DNA from: Ruminococcaceae bacterium UBA5396
GTDB lineage: Bacteria > Bacillota > Clostridia > Oscillospirales > Acutalibacteraceae
Length of the DNA: 5,811 nucleotides
Direction: 5' to 3'
Assembly (NCBI GenBank): GCA_002410715.1
Contig: DHOG01000084.1
Coordinates: forward strand, 6,619 to 12,429
Part shown: positions 1 through 5,811 of the stretch, in pieces
How positions within the stretch are numbered: the first letter of the stretch is position 1
Layout: each line of letters opens with the position of its first letter
Program-made: the position numbers and the translations under genes
The notes under the pieces: model-generated
The model's input: the letters and a program-made list of their open reading frames with translations, nothing else
Told to the model about the DNA's origin: nothing
Database searches by the model: none

Positions 1-794
1 TCTAAGTATGGTCGTGTACGATACTTCACTTTCCATGGTTTATCAATATCCAAAATCGCTGCACCAAAGCTGTATACAAACCCGTTGCAGCTTGTTAGTA
101 CCCCGTGATAGAAGAGCAACCACCCCTCCTCAGTCTCAATCGGCGTCGGACCTGCACCAATTTTTGTGGATTGCCATCCTCCGGCAGTTCCCATAACATG
201 GCGGTGCTTGCCCCAATAGGTCATATCGGGGCTTTCACTATAAAAAATATCTCCGAAGGGTGTATGCCCATTGTCACTGGGACGGCTCAACATCGCAAAA
301 TTTCCGTTTATTTTTCGCGGGAATAGTACGCCATTCCGATTGAACGGCAAAAAGGCATTCTCAATCTGGTGAAATGTTTTAAAGTCCAAGGTATATGCTC
401 CGCCAATTGTAGGTCCATGGTAGCTATTGCACCATGTTGCATAAAACCTGTCTTCAATAAAGCAAACTCGCGGATCATACCGATATGAATAAGCCGTCAC
501 TTCTGGATCTGGGTGTAGAGGGCTGATGACATCCGTTTCTATTTCCCAATGGATTCCGTCGTTGCTAAAGCCCGCGTGGACATCCATTTTGCGTGATTGA
601 CTGTCACAGCGAAACAAACCTGCAAAACGATTTTCAAAGGGTACTACAGCACTGTTAAAAATACTATTGGAATCAGGCAATGCATTTGCCGGTATAATTG
701 GGTTTTCAGAATAACGCCAAATCGGTGCTGTACAATTGTCGGGCTTATCCTGCCACGGAATATTGGGTATAGATATACCTTGAACTTTTATCAT
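1..794 (-). CDS. GH130 family beta-mannoside phosphorylase, 3' end cut by window
   Basis: This is a probable cytoplasmic inverting phosphorylase that splits a beta-mannosidic disaccharide or oligosaccharide with phosphate to give mannose 1-phosphate. The 264 visible codons show family GH130 hallmarks in order: [11 protein letters not shown] (residues 43-53), FRCD (61-64), YDPRV (106-110, whose Asp is the expected general acid), [11 protein letters not shown] (152-162), LSRPSD (169-174), [12 protein letters not shown] (209-220) and GWLLFYHGV (224-232). The Arg/Asn/Lys and His residues in these blocks are those that phosphorylase members use around phosphate, so phosphorolysis is more likely than hydrolysis. 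Family members run to about 310-330 residues, so roughly 55-60 are missing beyond position 1. The ATG at 794 has an AGGAAG site 7 bases upstream, and there is no signal peptide. It follows the fused permease gene by 11 bases, so it is probably co-transcribed. Exact substrate (mannosyl-glucose, mannobiose, mannosyl-GlcNAc) cannot be told. Family call is firm; activity is inferred. Confidence 0.9.
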   Translation of the reverse strand, partial: MIKVQGISIPNIPWQDKPDNCTAPIWRYSENPIIPANALPDSNSIFNSAVVPFENRFAGLFRCDSQSRKMDVHAGFSNDGIHWEIETDVISPLHPDPEVTAYSYRYDPRVCFIEDRFYATWCNSYHGPTIGGAYTLDFKTFHQIENAFLPFNRNGVLFPRKINGNFAMLSRPSDNGHTPFGDIFYSESPDMTYWGKHRHVMGTAGGWQSTKIGAGPTPIETEEGWLLFYHGVLTSCNGFVYSFGAAILDIDKPWKVKYRTRPYL

Positions 795-801
795 TTAATA
801 A

Positions 802-809
802 CTTCCTAA
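802..809 (-). promoter_or_regulatory. Ribosome binding site of the GH130 gene, overlapping the upstream stop codon
   Basis: The minus strand reads TTAGGAAG, 7 bases before the ATG at 794. The TAG stop of the preceding gene (806-808) is embedded in this site. Ribosomes ending the fused permease gene therefore finish on the start site of the GH130 gene, which suggests translational coupling. It also fixes the GH130 start. Confidence 0.75.
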
Positions 810-2425
810 CTGCAATAATATTTATGTGTTTTGCGGTGGGCAGCCAAAGCCAACGCAGCAGCTGCCAACAACACTACAAAACATAACAAAACAGACTTAA
901 GATCTTCTCCTGTCTTTGGATTGGTTACATTGCTATCGGTCAGTGAAATTGCTTTTGAAGACTCAAACAGTTTTGCGTTGTCGAAATACGCCCTACCCCC
1001 ATCGTCACGTATATACAGCGCAACACGCGTATTTCCCCCGCTGTTAAAACGGAATGAGGCAAGCTGCCAAGCGTTATTGCCGTCAAAAGTCAGTTCAGTA
1101 CCGATTACCTGAGAACAGACAGTATTGCTGTCCCACAGTCCAAAAGCGTATGTACTGCCCTCTTGTGTATAAACTTCCAAAGTAAACGTATAAGATGTGT
1201 TGGGCTTTACATCCACCCACTTTACATAGTAAATACCTGAATTCGTACCATCAAGCCGTAAGACACCATTCCCATCTACATTCGCAAGCTTGAACCGGTT
1301 TCCATAACCCAAGCCCTTACTCCAGTATGTATCTCCTTTTGGGGACATTTTCGGGTTTTTAAACAAGTTGTCTTTTTCCCTGCATCCCATATTCTCTATG
1401 GTTGTTTTGCTTATCTTCTCAATCTTTTTAGGTACCTTAACTACCGGAACCACAGCATCTTCCAGCTCGCATATTACAAAGTCTCGAAGTTCGCCTTGGG
1501 AGGCGGTGCTAATCAACAATATTTCCACCGAATCCAAATCACCTGAGTTAAATACCATGCCCCGTTGATGCCACTGGTTATCCCAAGAAGGTGTGACCAA
1601 GTATTGACCTATAGCAAACTCACCGTCTTCTACCGGGAAACTCAGGAATTTATTCTTGCGAGGATTCGCTATTCCGAACTGGATATTGCCGCTGTTCTCA
1701 TCGCTAAGTACATTCCCCTTAATCCAAGCAGAAAACATATACGTTTTGTTTTTTTCAACCGGAACAATTATAGATTTGGCATAGGATGTTTCGGCATTAA
1801 ACTTAAAAGAACTCTGAAGATTGCCCACAACCAGATTTTTGTCGGGTGTAGAAGGACTCACTTTATTCGTGATATAGCTTATAACCGTGGCAGTGGTATT
1901 TCCAATCGTATCATCCGGTTCTTTCGGTATGATTAATGTAGAGGGGAGATATGGTAGGATGTAGACCCAGTAAGTATCAATCATTCCCAGCTTAGCAAAT
2001 ATTACATATTGGGGGACCGCTAATGTATAAGCGCTATATAAAAGTGCGAACTGTACGATTAAATTAATAACATATCTTGCTTTAAATTTTGTTTTAGAAA
2101 GTACATAGGATGCCATTGATGCGACAAAAATATGTCCCATCGTCGTTACAATCGTTACAAAAAAACTATTAAATACATACCGTGATAAAGGAACAGTCAA
2201 GTTAGACAGCAAAGCAGGTAGCCCAATAAAATTATTAAAAGAAGGGCGGCGAGGATAGAATCGCGGAGGAAAAATCATCAATTCATCCAGAGGTTTTAAC
2301 GAGGTGAGAATAGAATATAGCATTGGAAGAATGGTAAACAATCCGGCCGCAAGAATTAATAAAAAATATATAAAGTTCCCCGCTCTCGAACGTGTAAAGC
2401 GTTTTGAATGCGTAATAGCCTTCAT
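806..2425 (-). CDS. Chimeric protein: N-terminal half of a MalG-type sugar ABC permease fused to two carbohydrate-binding-like modules and an NPKTG anchor
   Basis: Residues 1 to about 165 are a binding-protein-dependent sugar permease of the second (MalG-like) type: a basic N-terminus, TM1 (17-40), the RYVFNS entry to TM2 (82-110, ending ASYVLSK), TM3 (118-142), and LGMIDTYWVYILP opening TM4 (146-158). A normal member would continue through TM4, the cytoplasmic EAA loop that docks the ATPase, and TM5-TM6, for about 280-300 residues. None of that is present. From about residue 170 the protein is soluble, with two related beta-sandwich modules (about 197-325 and 353-488) joined by a Val/Lys-rich linker (327-342). 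It ends with NPKTG (502-506), a hydrophobic helix (about 511-529) and a basic tail. The frame is open throughout. The ATG at 2425 has a GAGGGGG site 12 bases upstream, a slightly long spacing, and lies 25 bases after the first permease gene. It probably cannot act as a normal permease. Either a genuine deletion fusion or an assembly chimera; the domain reading is more certain than its meaning. Confidence 0.8.
   Translation of the reverse strand: MKAITHSKRFTRSRAGNFIYFLLILAAGLFTILPMLYSILTSLKPLDELMIFPPRFYPRRPSFNNFIGLPALLSNLTVPLSRYVFNSFFVTIVTTMGHIFVASMASYVLSKTKFKARYVINLIVQFALLYSAYTLAVPQYVIFAKLGMIDTYWVYILPYLPSTLIIPKEPDDTIGNTTATVISYITNKVSPSTPDKNLVVGNLQSSFKFNAETSYAKSIIVPVEKNKTYMFSAWIKGNVLSDENSGNIQFGIANPRKNKFLSFPVEDGEFAIGQYLVTPSWDNQWHQRGMVFNSGDLDSVEILLISTASQGELRDFVICELEDAVVPVVKVPKKIEKISKTTIENMGCREKDNLFKNPKMSPKGDTYWSKGLGYGNRFKLANVDGNGVLRLDGTNSGIYYVKWVDVKPNTSYTFTLEVYTQEGSTYAFGLWDSNTVCSQVIGTELTFDGNNAWQLASFRFNSGGNTRVALYIRDDGGRAYFDNAKLFESSKAISLTDSNVTNPKTGEDLKSVLLCFVVLLAAAALALAAHRKTHKYYCS
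809..922 (-). other. C-terminal NPKTG cell-surface sorting/anchor signal of the fusion protein
   Basis: The last 38 residues have the tripartite layout of a Gram-positive sorting signal: NPKTG (502-506) followed by acidic residues, a Leu/Ala/Val-rich helix of about 19 residues (511-529), and a basic tail containing HRKTHK. NPKTG is not the classical LPXTG, but such variants are common at the ends of clostridial surface proteins. This signal belongs to a surface protein and has no place on a permease, which supports the chimeric reading. Confidence 0.7.
962..1837 (-). repeat. Two tandem, diverged carbohydrate-binding-like beta-sandwich modules within the fusion gene
   Basis: This is a protein-level repeat, not a DNA repeat. 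Module A (1451-1837) and module B (962-1369) share the same order of elements: KNKTYMFSAWIKG against NTSYTFTLEVYTQEG; then a Trp and FNSG (WHQRGMVFNSG against WQLASFRFNSG); then an alternating hydrophobic strand; then a Gly and a closing strand ending in Leu-Glu or Leu-Phe-Glu. This pattern fits the CBM4/9 and galactose-binding-like folds common on secreted polysaccharide-degrading proteins. Module B begins with a full first strand (NLFKNPKM and onward), whereas module A seems to lack one, consistent with the junction cutting into it. Ligand is unknown. Confidence 0.6.
1910..1945 (-). other. Approximate fusion junction between permease and surface-protein sequence
   Basis: Permease similarity runs through DTYWVYILPYLP (residues 150-161) and fades at LIIPKEPDD (164-172), where family members would carry the rest of TM4 leading into the EAA loop. 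From there the composition turns polar and Thr/Ser/Asn-rich, and the following residues lead into the first beta-sandwich module. The placement is by eye from remembered family structure; the true breakpoint could lie anywhere between about 1840 and 1945. No obvious direct repeat or insertion sequence end is visible at the join. Confidence 0.55.
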
Positions 2426-2437
2426 AATTAGTTTCGG

Positions 2438-2445
2438 CCCCCTCT
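2438..2445 (-). promoter_or_regulatory. Ribosome binding site of the permease-fusion gene
   Basis: The minus strand reads AGAGGGGG, 12 bases before the ATG at 2425. This is longer than the usual 5-9 base spacing, so initiation may be somewhat weak. No alternative in-frame start lies closer, and the permease N-terminus begins sensibly at this Met. Confidence 0.5.
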
Positions 2446-2450
2446 GTATC

Positions 2451-3371
2451 TTACTTCCCGGTCATATTAATTAATTTCCCTACTAATACACGTGTCGCCG
2501 CCATTAATGCAAAGAGGAATACCGAAATGGCTGCTGCATACCCCATTTCAAATCGCACAGTTCCTACCTCAACCAAATGAGTAACAATAGTTTCGGTTGA
2601 ATAATTTACACTGGGCGAACCGGTCAGTGCCGTTGCGACAGAGCTGACCGAAAATGTTGCTTGGATTTGCATCACACAACCGAAAAGTAAAATACTTCTC
2701 ATAGAAGGCAGCGTAATAAACCATAATTCCTGCCACCGATTGGTAATCCCATCAATGGCACCGGCTTCATACAACTCAGTGTTAACATTTTGCAGTCCTG
2801 CGATATTTGCTAGAAATGATACACCCATACTCATCCACAATTGAACGATCATTACAATTCCCATTGCATATCGCGGATCCTTGAAGAACTGTATTGGAGT
2901 TGTAATTACACCGCTGGTTAGTAACATACTGTTGATGTACCCATAGCTGTCACCACTGAACAGCACCTGCCAGATGAAATATGCGCCACCCGTAAGGGAA
3001 GGTGAATAAAATAAAAACGAAAGTAAACTGCGTGTTTTTGGGGTGAATTCGTTTATCATCCACGCCAATATATATGCCAAAGCAAAGCTGACCGGTCCGG
3101 TAACAACAGCAAACATCAATGTATTTTTCACAGATATTAAGAAAACATTATCACCAAGAAACATACGGGCATAATTACTAAATCCCGCAAATTTAGGCAT
3201 GGTTACCATGTCATATGTAAATAAACTAAGAAATATTGATACGAGAACAGGAAGAAGAGTAAATACAGCAAACAAGATCAAAAAGGGAGCGATCATTAAG
3301 GCTGAAGAAAAATCAATCTTTTCACGTTTGGATCTTGGCATCATATTTTCTGATCGATTACCTAAAAACAT
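2451..3371 (-). CDS. Sugar ABC transporter permease, MalF/UgpA type (first membrane subunit)
   Basis: This is an inner-membrane channel subunit of a carbohydrate importer of the CUT1 type. At 306 residues it is full length for the family. Six membrane helices can be placed at about 22-50, 84-106, 117-138, 170-190, 226-246 and 277-298. The cytoplasmic EAA loop that contacts the ATPase is intact at 200-224, with YEAGAIDG, then the hydrophobic spacer, then ITLP. The N-terminus is basic (RSKREK), as expected for a cytoplasmic start. The ATG at 3371 is chosen over the Met codons at 3344 and 3341 because GGGAGGT lies 6 bases upstream of it. The gene follows the binding-protein gene by 21 bases and precedes the chimeric second permease by 25. 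A matching ATPase gene is not in the window; Firmicute sugar importers often share one encoded elsewhere. Substrate cannot be read from this subunit. Confidence 0.93.
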   Translation of the reverse strand: MFLGNRSENMMPRSKREKIDFSSALMIAPFLILFAVFTLLPVLVSIFLSLFTYDMVTMPKFAGFSNYARMFLGDNVFLISVKNTLMFAVVTGPVSFALAYILAWMINEFTPKTRSLLSFLFYSPSLTGGAYFIWQVLFSGDSYGYINSMLLTSGVITTPIQFFKDPRYAMGIVMIVQLWMSMGVSFLANIAGLQNVNTELYEAGAIDGITNRWQELWFITLPSMRSILLFGCVMQIQATFSVSSVATALTGSPSVNYSTETIVTHLVEVGTVRFEMGYAAAISVFLFALMAATRVLVGKLINMTGK

Positions 3372-3377
3372 GTTCTG

Positions 3378-3384
3378 ACCTCCC
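3378..3384 (-). promoter_or_regulatory. Strong ribosome binding site of the first permease gene
   Basis: GGGAGGT on the minus strand, 6 bases before the ATG at 3371. It decides this start over the two Met codons at internal residues 10 and 11, which have no comparable site. Confidence 0.8.
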
Positions 3385-3392
3385 TTTTTATC

Positions 3393-5811
3393 CTACTTTA
3401 ATCCGTATTCTTTCCGCTTTCGAGCGATTTCTTCATCCGCAGTTTTACTCCAGCTAATAATGGTTTCTCGTGGGTTTGTATTCTGGTTAACGGTATTCCA
3501 AAATGCCTGGTCGATTACACGAGCGGTAAAGTAACCGCCGGGAACCTCCGGAAGTTCCTTTACATTTTCCCACTGCTTCATGAGCTTTTCTAAGCCGTCA
3601 CCTTTCCAAGACATACGCCCAAATGCTTCGATATTGGCAGTCTGCGTTCGGGCAGCTATTCCTAATACAGATTCTAAGTTGGTGCTGTAACGATATTGTG
3701 TGTCCGCCGATGTCCACCATTTCAAAAATTCCCATGCCGCTTGTTTGTTTTTTGAGTTTTTAAGGATTACCGATCCGCCACCCCCACCGGTAACCGTGTT
3801 ATTAATACTTTCATCCTCTTGTAAAAAACCCGGCACCTCTGTCATTGCCCATTTGTTGTTGATTTCTGGGGCAGCAACGCTCAACAAAGAATACTGGCTG
3901 TAAGATGTAATCGCCATAGGTAATTCACCGGTTCTGAACCTGTTATAAAAGTCATAGGTCTTTGGCAACGAGTATTTTGTATATAAATCCGTCCAGAATA
4001 TAAATGCTTGAATGGCTTTTGAAGAGGATAAATTGGTTCCCGACAGATCTTCTTTATATAAAGAGCCCCGCATCTGCTGCAGTATCGTGGGAAACAGGCT
4101 GAGTGCGCCTACTCCTGCATCGGTAGTACTTGTATCTGAAATTGATGTATACGGAATTCCTACATTCATATTGTTACGCTGTAATACCGTAACAATATAT
4201 ATAAATTCCTCCCAGCTTTTGGGGACAGTTAAACCCATTTGTGCGAAAATATCCGTTCTATAAAAAAGCATATAAAATTGTTGAGTATCGGGCAGCGCAT
4301 AGATACCTTTATTATATGTATAAGGGATTAAGGCAGTTGGCATAAACCGCTTTGTAACTGCTTCAAAATCTTCGAAATTTGTTAAGTCGTACAGAGCACT
4401 ACGCATTGCAAGATTGACCGGTTGGGATCGTGACATACTTAAGGCACAGTCCGGACCGCGCCCTGATAATATTGCCTGCACCAAAGAAGCATTCACTATT
4501 TTCAAGTTAACGCCGATATTATTCTTGGCTGTAAATGAATCCTGCGCAAGATAATTTAAAATCCTTGCTTGATCTCGTCCCCAGTATACCCAGACGGTTA
4601 CCGTATCTTCTACATTTGCACCAGCGCTTCCCTTTCCATAATCAGATAGGAAAGACAGTAAGAAGCGTTTTACTGAAAAAGCAATCTTTTCAGGTATATT
4701 CGCATACTGTGTTTCTGCCATTTTCTCCGGAGACACAAGCATAAGTTTATCAATATCCAGAGGCATCTTTTTCATTTCGCTTAACCAAGAGCTTACACTA
4801 CAGTAATTATTGTAGAAATCACCTTTATACTGTTGTGCCTGGTAGAAAAAATCCATCATTCGATTCATGGTTGCCGACATATTTCGAAGGATTGCTGCCC
4901 CTGTGCCACCTCGTTTACCGGAAATATCCTCTAGTTTTCTAGCTATATTCTCCAGCTCTACTGAATATTTAGTTAAGTTTTCCTTAAGATTGGGAATTTG
5001 TCCGAAAAGGTTGTAATCTCGATTTGCATCGGGTGAGTCACCAGTAATCATTACAATTTGTCGATACACCTCACCCAGCTGATATACGACGCTCTCTAAC
5101 TTGCGGTTGATATCGGCCATAGGACCCATGGTAACAACCATGGATAAGGTATGAAGTCCTGGCGACAAATAAATCCGGCATGCTTCTCCATCAGCATCCG
5201 AAAGAGGTTGAACTTTCCACCCTGTTGTATACGGAAAAGCAATCGATTCCGCCTCTTCGAATATAGGCTGTCCATCCACCAATAACCGGCGGTACGTTTC
5301 ACCGTTTATCAAGTAAGATTGACGGTATTTGAAGTAAAGCGTATAATGTCCCGCCTGTTTAATATCTATATTCCATGTCAGTGCTTCTCCCGGTAGCTGC
5401 CAATTGTTACCGCCAATATAGTTTAACCGCCCATGACGAACAAATGCCGGGTCCACATCAGGTGAAGACATGTCTGATAGCGCAACCAAAGAACGTGTTG
5501 ACTTCAGATTTGCATCTTCTCCCTGTATCTCGATTTGCTCTCCCATATAGTCTGTGTATCCGGCTGATTTATCAGCAGCGCGGATTTCCATGTACGATTT
5601 TAACGCCTTTGGTACGCAAATATTTAATTCTGTTATTGCGTAAGTGCCTAGTTGACTTTTTATTGTTATTGTATGTGCGCCTTCAGATAAAGCAAAGAGG
5701 TATGGATCATTATACTCTCCTCCGGCATCTTGCATAAATTGAGTACTCCAACGGTAACACTGAACCTGTTCCGGTGCAAACTCGTTTCCCTGGGGGTCAA
5801 TTCTGGATTTG
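3393..5811 (-). CDS. Large multidomain extracellular sugar-binding protein of an ABC importer, 5' end cut by window
   Basis: This is the substrate-capture component of the importer, expected to be a lipoprotein on the outer face of the membrane. The frame is open to the window edge, giving 805 visible codons; the Met at 5735 is internal, because the 25 codons before it read through without a stop and match the domain. The signal peptide and perhaps 150-200 residues are missing. Visible order: the end of one beta-sandwich (PYLFALSEGAHTITI, residues 36-50); a second beta-sandwich (about 85-235, with AGHYTLYFKYR and LSPGLHTLSM); a mostly helical linker (about 235-390); then a family-1 solute-binding domain (about 400-805). 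The last contains TVTVWVYWGR, GPDCAL, GIYALPDTQQFYMLFYRTDIF, VPKSWEEF and AAWEFLKWW, typical of CUT1 binding proteins. Ordinary members are 400-550 residues, so this is about twice normal size, a design known in Paenibacillus and Clostridia. Its gene comes first in the visible operon. Ligand is unknown, with a mannoside suggested by the GH130 neighbour. Confidence 0.9.
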   Translation of the reverse strand, partial: KSRIDPQGNEFAPEQVQCYRWSTQFMQDAGGEYNDPYLFALSEGAHTITIKSQLGTYAITELNICVPKALKSYMEIRAADKSAGYTDYMGEQIEIQGEDANLKSTRSLVALSDMSSPDVDPAFVRHGRLNYIGGNNWQLPGEALTWNIDIKQAGHYTLYFKYRQSYLINGETYRRLLVDGQPIFEEAESIAFPYTTGWKVQPLSDADGEACRIYLSPGLHTLSMVVTMGPMADINRKLESVVYQLGEVYRQIVMITGDSPDANRDYNLFGQIPNLKENLTKYSVELENIARKLEDISGKRGGTGAAILRNMSATMNRMMDFFYQAQQYKGDFYNNYCSVSSWLSEMKKMPLDIDKLMLVSPEKMAETQYANIPEKIAFSVKRFLLSFLSDYGKGSAGANVEDTVTVWVYWGRDQARILNYLAQDSFTAKNNIGVNLKIVNASLVQAILSGRGPDCALSMSRSQPVNLAMRSALYDLTNFEDFEAVTKRFMPTALIPYTYNKGIYALPDTQQFYMLFYRTDIFAQMGLTVPKSWEEFIYIVTVLQRNNMNVGIPYTSISDTSTTDAGVGALSLFPTILQQMRGSLYKEDLSGTNLSSSKAIQAFIFWTDLYTKYSLPKTYDFYNRFRTGELPMAITSYSQYSLLSVAAPEINNKWAMTEVPGFLQEDESINNTVTGGGGGSVILKNSKNKQAAWEFLKWWTSADTQYRYSTNLESVLGIAARTQTANIEAFGRMSWKGDGLEKLMKQWENVKELPEVPGGYFTARVIDQAFWNTVNQNTNPRETIISWSKTADEEIARKRKEYGLK

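Noticed and set aside
1565..1936. A 123-codon plus-strand open frame opposite the fusion gene near the junction.
   Set aside because: It has no recognisable domain or good ribosome binding site, and it lies wholly opposite a minus-strand frame with coherent domains. It is best read as a shadow.
806..1945. Possibility that the missing permease half survives in another frame after a simple frameshift.
   Set aside because: The in-frame continuation encodes orderly modules and an anchor, and no EAA-loop pattern was seen in the other open frames of this stretch. The missing part seems to be absent, not shifted.
3199..3211. Small palindrome CATGGTTACCATG.
   Set aside because: It is inside the first permease coding sequence, only 6 bases per arm, and probably chance; no operator role is supported.
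5126..5143. Inverted repeat CCATGGT-aaca-ACCATGG, a possible hairpin.
   Set aside because: It lies deep inside the binding-protein coding region, has a short stem and no T-run, so it is not a credible terminator.
5096..5302. Minus-strand 68-codon open frame overlapping the binding-protein gene in another frame.
   Set aside because: It sits entirely within the well-supported binding-protein frame and shows no domain of its own.
5375..5737. A 120-codon plus-strand open frame opposite the start of the binding-protein gene.
   Set aside because: It lacks any family resemblance and is antisense to well-conserved binding-protein sequence.

Overview
The window is a densely packed stretch of bacterial DNA in which every gene lies on the minus strand, reading from right (5811) to left (1). 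Moderate-to-low GC, strong GGAGG-type ribosome binding sites, gene gaps of 11-25 bases, a carbohydrate ABC importer without its own ATPase, and a C-terminal NPKTG/hydrophobic/basic anchor all point to a Gram-positive Firmicute, most likely a gut or fibre-degrading Clostridia member (Oscillospiraceae/Lachnospiraceae type). The genus cannot be named from this sequence.

Layout in transcription order: (1) 3393-5811, a very large extracellular solute-binding protein cut off at its 5' end, with beta-sandwich and helical regions ahead of a classical sugar-binding domain. (2) 2451-3371, a complete MalF-type permease with an intact EAA loop. (3) 806-2425, a MalG-type permease that stops being a permease after about 165 residues. 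It continues in frame into two related carbohydrate-binding-like beta-sandwich modules and ends in an NPKTG sorting-type anchor. (4) 1-794, the first 264 residues of a GH130 family glycoside phosphorylase, cut off at its 3' end. No gap exceeds 25 bases, and no RNA gene, IS element, CRISPR array or convincing terminator is visible.

The likely shared job is capture, import and phosphorolysis of a mannoside-type oligosaccharide. The binding protein would collect the sugar, the two permeases would form the channel (with an ATPase encoded elsewhere), and the GH130 enzyme would cleave the imported sugar with phosphate. The substrate is inferred from GH130 only.

The main anomaly is gene 3. The second permease has lost the end of TM4, the EAA loop and TM5-TM6, and carries instead the C-terminal part of a surface-anchored carbohydrate-binding protein. 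It is either a real deletion/recombination fusion, which would disable or repurpose the importer, or an assembly chimera. The reading frame is intact across the junction, so it is not a simple frameshift.
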